Shown piece after piece: positions 1 to 8,797 of a DNA stretch of 64,000 nucleotides. Made by a program: the position numbers and the translations under genes. The stretch spans positions 34,622-98,621 of the forward strand of contig BRYA01000271.1 in assembly GCA_030267965.1 (NCBI GenBank), written 5' to 3'. The notes under the pieces were generated by a model that had not been told where the DNA came from, did not search any database, and was given only the letters and a program-made list of their open reading frames with translations. Within the stretch, counting starts at the first letter, position 1. Every line of letters starts with the position of its first letter. The stretch is from Triparma columacea. Lineage: Eukaryota > Sar > Bolidophyceae > Parmales > Triparmaceae.

Positions 1-87
1 TCGGAGGTAGTAGTGCATCTCGCCCATCTCACCCATCTCACCCATCTCGCGCATCTCGCCCATCTCACCCACCGTTGCGGCTCGCAG

Positions 88-324
88 GTAAAGAATTACA
101 TCCTCCCTTGCAATTCTGTTCCTGTGAATGATAATCTGGTGATTGAGTGGGATGATGACGGGACGATCCAAGATGATCTCTGGAAACTTGTCATGCAGGA
201 GAGGTTTTCAGACAAGTTGCACCTGGGGAACGATGCTGCAGCAAAGGAGATAAGTCGGTGGGCGAGAAGTCAGAAGGACGACTGGGTCAGGAAGACGGAG
301 AAGACTTTAGAGGAAGATTTATAG
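88..324 (+). CDS. Hypothetical protein, 3'-terminal exon (gene cut by window edge)
   Basis: Only the last exon is in the window. It begins after a clear acceptor (GCTCGCAG at 80-87) and reads VKNYILPCNSVPVND onward for 78 codons to TAG at 322-324. The sequence is hydrophilic and ends in a charged helix (DDWVRKTEKTLEEDL). Positions 1-87 look like intron: they consist of an imperfect 9-nt tandem repeat (CCATCTCAC) ending in the acceptor, and their translation is a meaningless His-Leu-Thr repeat. The next gene (GUF1) converges on it with 29 nt between stop codons, so their 3' UTRs probably overlap. I do not recognise the family. Confidence 0.55.
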   Translation, partial: VKNYILPCNSVPVNDNLVIEWDDDGTIQDDLWKLVMQERFSDKLHLGNDAAAKEISRWARSQKDDWVRKTEKTLEEDL

Positions 325-353
325 CACAACATCACACATCTTCTTCTATTCCT

Positions 354-2799
354 CTATTTCGTTATAACGCTGTTGAACGCTGCCTGACTCAGGGTGACCT
401 TGCCACTCGTGTTCATCCTCTTCTTCCCCGCCTTTTGCTTCTCTAGGAGCTTCTTTTTCCTCGAGACGTCCCCCCCTCCCACTGTCTTCCCCGCCTTCGT
501 AAGAACGTCCTTCCTGTACGGGTTGACTGTCGCTCTCGCAATTATTTTCCCCTGGGCCCTTGCCTGGATGGCAATCTTAAACTGCTGCCTCGGAAGTACA
601 TCCTCCAGCTTCTTGCACACCGACCTTCCTTGTTGGGCCGCAACCTCACTGTGGGCAACGAACGACAGGGGCTCCACTACGTCTCCGTTGAGCATGATCT
701 CGATCTTGGCGAGATTGGCTTTCTCCAACGGCTTCGCATCTTCCGTCGTGTCGTAAGAAGCGAATCCGGCAGTCGTAGACTTGAGCTCGTCATGAAAATC
801 TACAATGAGTAGAAAGGGTTGTGTTAGTATGTGTGCGTTGAAAACTTTATAGTCGTTGCCCGTCTCACCTGTTACCACCTCTGCCCAAGGTATCCTAGCC
901 GTGAAGAGCCACGTCCTCTCATCGATGACCTTGGTCTCCATCTCTCCCCCCCGCCTCTTTGTGATTAAATCCATCACCGTCCCGGCGTAATCCACTGGAG
1001 CAAGCACCCGCAGCTTCACCATGGGCTCGTAAATGATAAACTTTTCCTCGTTCGAGGGCCAATCTGAGAGGTCCTCTATAACAATTTCGGAAGGAAGGTC
1101 CGGGTGCCTCGGTTTGCGAGTATTTGAGAGAAACTTTACGTGGTACTTCACCTTGGGGGAGGTCACCAGAGCCTCGACGTTAAACTCATCCCTGAGACGC
1201 TGCCTGAAAATTTCTACATGCAACATGCCTTGGAACCCGATCCTCAGCCCTGGCCCCAGGAATGGGCCTCCACCGGCATCGGATGCAACGTTGCCCTTCT
1301 GCGCAGGAGAAGCGAAGCGGCGACCGAGGAAGTGCGTTAGTGCTTAGCGTTGTGTTGCTAGTTTTCTCGCTTCGCTCATGGCACTAGTCGTGCTGTCTCC
1401 TCTTTTTCATTCTCACCTGCATCGAAACCTCCAACCCCATGTCGTTCAACGCGAGCCTTTCTACGGCTGCGACCAGATCGTCGAACGAGTTCTCCTCTGT
1501 CGGATGCACACTCGCGTACAGAACACTGCTATCACCAGACGGCGTCTTGTGCGCTTCTGAGGCACCAATTATCTCCTCCCTAAGACTTGACACGTCCGAG
1601 TGCTGAATGATCGTCCCCCCCGGACTGGCCTGCCTTGGGTTCCTCATCCCTACTATCGCGTAACCCATCTGGTCCTTTATGAGTTTCTTCGTTCTGAGCC
1701 TGTGGGGCAGCATGACCCCGACTTCTTGGATAGAGAAGTGCTCGAAGTTTGCAGAGGCGTCGTCTGGCAAGTAGTTATCACCGCCAAGGACTGAAACGCG
1801 GTCGCCTTCCTTCAACTTTCCTGACTATGCACACAATGCGGTGAGCGAAGCGAGCCGCGTAAAGGGTTGCGTAAGTGGATAAGCTGGTGGATAACCGTGC
1901 CTTAATTTCAACCAACACGTTTTTGCGTCATTCCTCCCTGTGCTGCTGCTGTGATTTTTGCCCATCCCATGCTCACCTCAACCTTTAGGAGGCACACAAC
2001 CCCACGCTGGACCTCGAACCAACTATCAACCACCTTGCAACGAAGCCTGGAGTCGTTTTCGTAACGGATGGTAGGGGGCGGGACCTTCTCTACGATAGCG
2101 TCCAAAACCTCAGTCATTCCCTGGTTCTTTCTCGCGGAAGTCAGCAAAATCTCGTCAGGGTCGAACTCTGGAAACAGCTCTGAGACAGACATGGCCACTT
2201 CTAGGGGTCTCGCAGACGGCATGTCTACCTTGGTGAGCACGGGAATCAGGGGCAAGCCCATTTCTTTCGCCTTCTCGTACACAGCTACCGTCTGCGCCTG
2301 GATGCCCTGTGAAGCGTCGAACAATATTATGGCACCATCCACGCACGATAGGGACCTGGAGACCTCGTGGGAGAAGTCGACGTGCCCAGGAGAGTCGAAG
2401 AGGTTAATGAGATACAGGTCGCCGGAGGAATGGGTGTATGCCATTGACGCGGTCGTCGCCTTCACTGTTATGCCACGCTCTTGCTCCACAGCCAGGGTGT
2501 CCAGCATGGAAATGTCCTCCTTTGAGGTATTTGTTGGGTCACCCACTCGGAGAAGCTGGTGGGGGGGAGGGAGGGGGGTTGGGTTTTAGCGTGGTTAGGG
2601 GAGTGAGCGATATTTTGGAACCTCGCACCTGACTGCTCAGACTTGACTTCCCGTGGTCGATGTGGGCAATGATGCATATATTGCGCACTTTATCAGTGCT
2701 ATGTTGTGAGAGGTAGGAATCAAGAGGATTCGCGCTCGTTGATAAGAGTCGGCGAGTTTTGTTGGATACGGTCCTAAAATGGGAAATGTACCGGAGCAT
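354..2799 (-). CDS. GUF1: Mitochondrial elongation factor 4 (GUF1/LepA), 5 exons
   Basis: Translational GTPase that back-translocates or rescues stalled mitochondrial ribosomes. Exons (complement): 2629-2799, 1977-2555, 1417-1824, 869-1298, 354-799; they sum to 2,034 nt, giving 677 residues, the usual GUF1 size. Exon 1 has a basic, Ser-rich N-terminus (MLRYISHFRTVSNKTRRLL), a mitochondrial presequence, then G1 IAHIDHGKSS. Exon 2 carries QERGITVKA (G2), DSPGHVDFSHEV (G3) and TKVDMPSARP (G4). Later exons contain the LepA-specific part (GYAIVGMRNPRQASPGGT; FQGMLHVEIFRQRL; ARIPWAEVVTDFHDELKS) and the basic C-terminal domain ending KKLLEKQKAGKKRMN. The intron at 800-868 was placed because removing it restores the conserved VVTDFHDELK. 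The intron at 1825-1976 uses an ATAG acceptor that keeps frame. Introns contain the AGCGAAGCG-type motif described in the findings. Confidence 0.93.
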
Positions 2800-3101
2800 C
2801 TGCGACGACTACTGATTATCTGGGGAATTGGGAATCGGATAACGTAGGAAGGAAGTGGGGGGGGTCTGAATACTATGGTTGAGGTCGCTGAGGAAAGGAG
2901 GGAGAAGGGATAATGCGTGTGGGAGGAGGTTTGCTTTGGAAAGTTTGCTGGTGGTCAATTCTTTCCTTGTCTTGGCACGAACTTGGATTTATACGACTTT
3001 TGTACGCTCTCAAGGTTGTGGTGTTGATTAAATATCTGAATTCGAACGGTTTCCTTACTTTGTCGTCGACTCAAAAGGTAATTGGGACAAGAGCAAACGA
3101 A

Positions 3102-4328
3102 ATGGATACGATTAAAGCAGTTTCCAGTGCCCCTGGGAAGACAATTTTATTCGGCGAGCACTCTGTGGTGTACTCTCCGAATGTTGCGGTGGCTACCGCG
3201 CTCTCTTCTCTTAGGATACGCTCGGTTGTGGAGGCTAGTCAAGCAGGAGGTGACAGAAATGGAGGTGGGATGATTGAAGCTAACCTCAGGGACGTCAAAG
3301 AGGGAGGTCTCGGATGTAGATTGAGGTGCTGTGACGTACTCGAGCTGGAACTTTGGGCCGATGAAGAGGCTGAGGGGGGCTTGGTACCATTGGGGGAGGA
3401 GAAGATTTCGCAAATCAGGAAGCTAGTGAAGGAGAAGGGGGGAGTCGGAGAGGAGGAGGACGTCACTCCCCTCGTGCCCCTGGTGGCGCTAGTGGGGGGC
3501 GTTCTGGGGAAGAAGGAGTGGCTGGAGAGGAGGAACGTCAAGATTACTGTTCACTCAAAGAGTCTCCCAGTTGGGAGTGGACTGGGGAGCAGTGCAGCCT
3601 TCTGCGTCAGTCTGAGCGCGGCGCTCTTGAGTGTGAGGGAGGGGGGGGGGGAGGGGGTGGAGGCCGTACCGGGAAGGGAGGAGTTGGAGAAGATTAACAC
3701 ATGGGGGTATCATGGGGAGAGCATCATACACGGCGCACCGAGTGGGATAGATAACACGGTCAGCACTTACGGAGGATGCGTGAAGATGAGGAGGGTACTG
3801 CATGAGGGGGGGGCGGGCAGCACTGAGAAGGAGATATTCAAGCTGGAGGAGCCAATTGAAGTTCTGATTACAAACACCTTCGTGCCCAAATCGACAAAGG
3901 GCTTGGTCGCAGGGGTTAGGAGGAGGTGGGAGGGGGAGCGAGGCGTTTATGAAGCGATTTTTAAAGCAATGTCGGAAATTAGCGAGTCTTTTCTGAGGGG
4001 AGGGTGGACGTTGGAGGGGATGAATGAGAACGTCAGGGTAGCACAGGGATTGCTCAGGACCATTGGGGTCAGCCATCCGGCCTTGGAGATGGTCGTTGAG
4101 ACATCCAGGGTGTACGGTGTAGAAAGCAAGCTGACCGGGGCCGGGGGGGGGGGGTGCGCGATAAGCATCCTGCACAAAAAGGTGGATGAGGAAACAAGAC
4201 AGAAGGTGGAAAAGGCAATGGGGGGACTAGCTTGGGAAGGGGAAGGGGAAGGAGGGAGGGAGAGGAGAACTTTCGAGGTCGTGAGGACAGAGGCAGGGGG
4301 GAGGGGCGTTACGGTCGGTTCATGGTGA
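3102..4328 (+). CDS. MVK: Mevalonate kinase
   Basis: ATP-dependent phosphorylation of mevalonate to mevalonate-5-phosphate in the cytosolic isoprenoid (sterol) pathway. One exon, 408 residues, close to the usual ~390-400. GHMP-kinase motifs are all present: APGKTILFGEHSVVY near the N-terminus, the ATP-binding PVGSGLGSSAAFCVSL loop, the catalytic-region GAPSGIDNTVSTYGG, and the C-terminal KLTGAGGGGCAISIL. The frame is open further upstream to an ATG at 2913. I chose the ATG at 3102 because homology starts right there (MDTIKAVSSAPGK) and the upstream extension is hydrophobic nonsense. GUF1 is divergent; the start codons are 302 nt apart. Many Gly codons fall in G-homopolymers, which are likely mutation or assembly hot spots. 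Confidence 0.93.
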   Translation: MDTIKAVSSAPGKTILFGEHSVVYSPNVAVATALSSLRIRSVVEASQAGGDRNGGGMIEANLRDVKEGGLGCRLRCCDVLELELWADEEAEGGLVPLGEEKISQIRKLVKEKGGVGEEEDVTPLVPLVALVGGVLGKKEWLERRNVKITVHSKSLPVGSGLGSSAAFCVSLSAALLSVREGGGEGVEAVPGREELEKINTWGYHGESIIHGAPSGIDNTVSTYGGCVKMRRVLHEGGAGSTEKEIFKLEEPIEVLITNTFVPKSTKGLVAGVRRRWEGERGVYEAIFKAMSEISESFLRGGWTLEGMNENVRVAQGLLRTIGVSHPALEMVVETSRVYGVESKLTGAGGGGCAISILHKKVDEETRQKVEKAMGGLAWEGEGEGGRERRTFEVVRTEAGGRGVTVGSW

Positions 4329-4943
4329 TTTGCAGTGATGTATTTATCTTTGGTAAAACTTGAAACCTTGTTCTATCTCCTTAGCGGTTTCTACGACACT
4401 AATCGAAAATCGGCAAAATTGAATTGTCTATTTTCTACCTACAAAATGGATATATTTATAATTCATCAATTATGTAAACTAATTTAGTATATGTAATAAT
4501 ATTAAACTTGTTTTGACATCTCAAGAATATAATTTTAGCAATGTCTCAAATGGTAACTTTGATATGCCAATATCTAAATTGTATCATATATTAATTTTAA
4601 TTTATGTTTATACCACCTAAAGAAATATTTGAAATTTATCAGGTGTAAAATATGTTTTCGAATAATTTGTTGTAATTTTTTAATGAGAATTTGTATTCTT
4701 TGATCAATGATAAAAATATTTGAGAGCAAAGATGTGGTTAGAATCAATTTTCAAATGTTAGAAATTTATTTTGGCCGATTTTTTCCCTTTGGTTTGGGGC
4801 TTACACGTGTATTGCCCATCTTATAGTCATAATTAGACCCTACTTGATAATAAAGACGAAAAACATTAGTGATACACGAAATCGCGCCTGAGACCATCAT
4901 TAAATTAGATCAACTCGAGGTCTGCAAGAAATAAGATTGGATT
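4329..4943. other. AT-rich gene-free block
   Basis: No plausible gene lies between mevalonate kinase and the HBS1-like gene. Composition changes sharply: by hand count 4501-4620 has 27 G/C out of 120 bases (about 23%), while flanking coding sequence is well above 50%. It contains A/T runs and scattered TTTTAAT, ATATAT and AATTTAT words, with no long tandem or inverted repeat that I can see. The first ~60 nt are the mevalonate kinase 3' UTR and the last ~100 nt presumably the next promoter. Confidence 0.8.
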
Positions 4944-7212
4944 ATGAGCCGCCATCGTCACTACGGACGCAATAGGCAGTACTCGTATGACTACGATGAT
5001 GATTATTACGATGATTACGACGATTATGATGAAGAGGAGGAGCAGAAGCAATTAGATGAGTACAACAGACAGCAGAGGGAGGCAAGGGAGGCTCGAGAGC
5101 GGGAAATGCAGGAGAGAGAGACATCACGTGCCGTGCCGACCCCTCACGAGGCGGTTGGTCCCTACTCTGACTCGGACACAGTGATAGCTGGTGTTATGTC
5201 TGCAGGTTTTAATCATGAGACTGCGACCTCTGCTTATCACGAGCTGTGTCCAGTGAGTATAGGAGCGAAGCGGCGACATTAACGAGGCCCTATATGACAA
5301 ACCACTATTCTATCCCCTCTAAACACAATCTTCCCTCGTGCCCTCCCTCCTCTCAGACGTCACAGCTTCCTTATAATTCTCAGATTGAGGCTGTTGTCGA
5401 TTTCATCTTAAACAAGCCCGCAGCCACCCCTGCCTTTGCCTCCAGCATGAGGGTTTCAATCCCCCTCCCAACGAAGCCCCCTTCCCCGCCAGTTCTGCAG
5501 GCCCCTCCAATGTCCCCTCCCCGCTTCTACAAGGAGGGCACTGCCATGTCCCCACCTTCTGCGGGGTTAAAGTCGCTGTGGAGCAAGGTTGAGCAGGAGA
5601 AGGCTACATCTGCTGTTAAACGTCAGGTAGGTTTGGGAGCGTGGGAGGAGCGTGAGAGAGGGATGAGGCCAATCATCAACCCCCCCCCCCCCCCACACAC
5701 ACATTACGCACACACTACTAACGGAAACTTTTGCGCGACTTGTCCTCCCCCCACCCTCCCAGCTCTCACTGAGCCTCAGGAACGCCCGATACACAGTCCC
5801 CAATCCCTCCTTCACACCCACATACGCCGATAATATCAAGGCAATTACCCTCCCCCCCACAAGCCCAGTTACTAGCGGGCCCATCACCATCTGCGTCAGC
5901 GGCCACATCGATCATGGCAAAACTACCCTCGTCCAGACAATGATCAAGATGCTCGATGGCCGTAAAGTCGTCCTTGACTCGGGCGTCGCCGAGCAGTCCC
6001 GATCATGCACCACCGACGTTGCTGTCGTGACCTGCAAGACCCCCTCCGGCCGCACCCTGACGATCCTCGATACGCCGGGGCACGAGGGCTACTCCCTTCA
6101 GCTCTTGCCCGCGCTTTTTGAGTGCGACGTCGGGGTCTTCGTCGTCTCCTGCAAAAGGGGAGAGTTTGAGGACTGCTGGGGAGGTGCTGGAAGGACCCAC
6201 TTGCTGTCCATGATCCGGGCGGGCGTTGCGAGAATCGTCGTTGCGGTAAACAAGGCAGATGTCGGCGAGTGGGAGAGTGTTGGGAAGAGTGTCGTTGAGT
6301 TTTTGGAGAAGGAGGGAGTTCAGGCTACAGCATGCGGCGTGAGCGGTTTGAACGGCGACAACATCCAGAACCTCATCAAGGCTATTGAGCAAAACTGCGG
6401 CGTTCGGAAGGGCAAGGGCAATAAGAAGAGCTTCCGCGCTACCATATCCTCCGTCTCCCTAACAGGGCGGAGGGTCAACATGCAGGTCAAGGTTGTAAGG
6501 GGCAACTTAACCATCGGGGAGACCGTCTCTGTAGCACCTGCTGGCGTTTGTGGGACGGTGAAGGAGGTGAGGAGAGCGAAAGTGTGATTTAGTTGGTTGA
6601 TTGGAGGACGTGCACCCTCTCTAATCGCCATGGTGTCTCTCGTACCTAATCCTAATCTTTTCGTCCATCGCTTCATCCATCGCTTCCTTATCGCAGGTCC
6701 ACGTCGGAGACGAGATTTTCACAGCTGGGACAATTGGACCTGGCGACAACGTCACAATCTCCGTTGTGAACATGGATGGGGAGCGTGTCTTCACCGGAGA
6801 TGTTTTGGTTAGAAGTGGCGACCTTCGAACCAATGTCTTTACCCGCCGCCGCTTTGTGGCAAAGGTTGAGGTAAAGGGAAAGGTACGATGGGCAAGGGTT
6901 GGGAGAAGGGCTGGTTTTTGTCACTTTGCTCCCCTTTTCCTGACCCTTTTCCCTTTTCGCTCACCACAGACCTTGATCAAGGGAACTGAGCTTACGCTCG
7001 TTATGAACGCGCTCTCCGTGAGCTGCGTCATCGCACATGTCCTCGACGGGGACAAAAGAATGCTCAGGAGCGAGACCAGGGGGAGATGCACTCTCGTGTT
7101 GAAGAGGCCAGTTTGCTTAGAGACCTATGAGCAGTGCAAGAAGCTGGGGAGGATATTGTTGCTGGACGGGGCCAGGATCGCCGCGGTTGGACTTGTTGAA
7201 GAGCTCCTGTAG
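4944..7212 (+). CDS. HBS1: HBS1-like translational GTPase, 5 exons
   Basis: Probable partner of Pelota/Dom34 in rescue of stalled cytosolic ribosomes (no-go decay). Exons 4944-5252, 5357-5626, 5763-6566, 6697-6882, 6970-7212 (603 residues, like HBS1). The N-terminus is Tyr/Asp-rich followed by a UBA-like HBS1_N segment (VMSAGFNHETATSAYHEL ... QIEAVVDFILN), then a Pro/Ser linker, then the GTPase domain with G1 SGHIDHGKTTL, G3 LDTPGHEGY and G4 VAVNKADVGEW, then two beta-barrel domains ending LVLKRPVCLETYEQCKKLG. It differs from typical HBS1/eRF3/EF1A: G1 has His-Gly where Ala-Gly is usual, G3 is DTPGH rather than DAPGH, and the switch I RGxT element reads SRSCTTD. The first acceptor could also be at 5366 or 5384, and the fourth donor at 6871; all keep frame. 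An eRF3 paralogue is the alternative, but the N-terminal domain favours HBS1. Confidence 0.8.
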
Positions 7213-7251
7213 ACTAGCAAAAACTAAGAATCAAACTGTTTTTAGCACATT

Positions 7252-8271
7252 TCAAACTTCCCCCTGCTCCCCCTCTTCAATGCCTCCCGTGCTCTTTACC
7301 AACGCCAACGCTGCTGTCACGGCAATCCCTCCGACAACTTTTTTCCATCTCCCCCCCCCGAAAGTGAGCATTGTTGTTCCAGCGGCTAGCAAGCTACCGA
7401 CAATCCCCTTCTTCCCGACAACCAGCTTGCTATTGACGACTTTCATCCAGAGTCCTGCCTCTGAAACGCGCGTAACCTTTCTCAAAATGAACCTTACCCC
7501 AGATGCGCCCTTCCCCACTCTGAGCCTGTCGTCGCAATAGCTCGCGTCGAGAATCACAGACGACCTCGGTCCCAATCTCAGCACGAGTGCTAAAGGGCTT
7601 CGGTAGCCTAGCAGCGATATCCAAATCATGGGACTTCCAAACTTGGCCCTCACCGCGTTGGCTGATAATCCTCCAGGGGTCGACCGTGATGAAGCAATTT
7701 CCTCTCGTTCCACAGCCGAAAGGAAGTCGCACTCGCCACGCAAAACGATCGTAAAACAAATCAGTCGACATAACAGCGAAAGAAGGACCTGATTGATGGC
7801 GAGCGTAGTACAAGTACCGTTCGGGTTATCGTCCTTCACCACATTTTGATACAAGCCATCCAACTTCCCCAACATCGACGTAAGTGAGTTCTTTCGGACC
7901 CATTTTCCACCAGCGGCATCACTTGTCTTCCCCAAATTTTTCGAGTTGAACGTGCGTTCGACGACGTAGTCACCAAAAAGAGCGTCTCTACCCTCAACAG
8001 TGGCACTATAATCGGCTTCAAGCTCGTCGACCCTGGAACATAGTTCTTCCATGTCGGCATCTTGGGGGTTATCAAGAATCATATCGACGAGATCCGGCTG
8101 ATTTACCGAAAGCACGACACTTTTGTGTCCGTGTGGCCTCGACACGAGCCTTGAAGATGTGTAAAATCCTTCAACTTGAAAGATCATCGAGCTGAGCAAG
8201 CAAGCAAGCACCCAAACCCGAAAATTGAGAAAAAAAATCATGACGTGAAGGATAGGATTCGCAAAGCTCAC
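7252..8271 (-). CDS. Plastid lipid-associated protein (PAP/fibrillin domain), plastid-targeted
   Basis: Fibrillins coat plastoglobules and thylakoids and bind lipids or quinones. One exon of up to 339 residues. The N-terminus is a signal peptide (hydrophobic core VWVLACLLSSMIF) ending VEG followed by FYTSSRL, a bipartite signal with the +1 Phe required for import into red-algal-derived plastids. The second ATG at 8241 sits closer to the hydrophobic core and may be the true start. The PAP/fibrillin domain covers about residues 85-290: GGKWVRKNSLTSMLGKLDG, GTCTTLAINQVLLSLL, and the typical C-terminal VILDASYCDDRLRVGKGASG. A hydrophobic stretch follows at the C-terminus (IVGSLLAAGTTMLTFGG, VVGGIAVTAALALV). 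It is divergent from the small gene at 8367, sharing a promoter of about 95-125 nt. Confidence 0.75.
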   Translation of the reverse strand: MSFANPILHVMIFFLNFRVWVLACLLSSMIFQVEGFYTSSRLVSRPHGHKSVVLSVNQPDLVDMILDNPQDADMEELCSRVDELEADYSATVEGRDALFGDYVVERTFNSKNLGKTSDAAGGKWVRKNSLTSMLGKLDGLYQNVVKDDNPNGTCTTLAINQVLLSLLCRLICFTIVLRGECDFLSAVEREEIASSRSTPGGLSANAVRAKFGSPMIWISLLGYRSPLALVLRLGPRSSVILDASYCDDRLRVGKGASGVRFILRKVTRVSEAGLWMKVVNSKLVVGKKGIVGSLLAAGTTMLTFGGGRWKKVVGGIAVTAALALVKSTGGIEEGEQGEV

Positions 8272-8366
8272 ACAACTGAAAGTCGTTTATCGATAACTGT
8301 CCACAGCAAGAAGACTCCAACTCCCTTTCTTTTTCCTCTCCTCTTCTCCCTTTTTTCATTTTTCTG

Positions 8367-8792
8367 ATGCCCAACCCCACGTCAACTCCCCTCGTTAAAA
8401 ACTTCCTCGCGACGCACAAACCAATCGACAACATAAGCGAAACCCAACTATTGACAGAAAAAGGCGTCGACAACCTGTAAGAAATCAAATAAATTAAATT
8501 CTCCGAGGCCACCTGAGGCCGCCTTGTCTGAAATTACTCCTATCATGACTCAATCATCACTCACTCACCCCACACTCCCTCATCCAATAGACGTGAACAC
8601 TTAGTTGCCCATTTGGACAAGACGTCCTGGTTATACAACAGCGCTTCCCCCTCTGCTCCTCCTCCCTCACTTTCCTACATTCCTAATCAGACGACTCTCG
8701 GAGGTTGGGGAGGAGGCGCCGTGTTCACGAACAAGGAAGAGAAGGACGACACACAGGTCGAGGCTGGTGGAACCCTCTGGCGCTTGAGATAG
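8367..8792 (+). CDS. Small hypothetical protein, 2 exons, 103 residues
   Basis: Exons 8367-8476 (donor CT-GTAAGA) and 8591-8792 (acceptor CCAATAG) join in frame, 312 nt. The product is hydrophilic: MPNPTSTPLVKNFLATHKP..., then REHLVAHLDKTSWLYNS, a Pro/Ser linker, GGWGGGAVFTNKEEKDD, ending TLWRLR. It has no signal peptide or membrane segment. The clean splice sites and uninterrupted frame across the junction support a real gene, but I do not recognise the family. Its stop codon (8790-8792) is only five nucleotides before the ATG of the next gene on the same strand, so the two are either an overlapping UTR pair or a dicistronic transcript. Confidence 0.6.
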
Positions 8793-8797
8793 ACTCG

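Noticed and set aside
1..87. Short direct repeats (CCATCTCAC) that could suggest a CRISPR-like or satellite array
   Set aside because: Unit of 9 nt without spacers, ending in a splice acceptor; best explained as intron low-complexity sequence.
2913..3101. 63-codon N-terminal extension of mevalonate kinase
   Set aside because: Hydrophobic, non-conserved leader before the internal ATG where family homology begins; no recognisable targeting pattern.
8171..8512. 113-codon minus-strand frame overlapping the fibrillin start
   Set aside because: Covers the divergent promoter and runs antisense to the small plus-strand gene, which has better splice and composition support.
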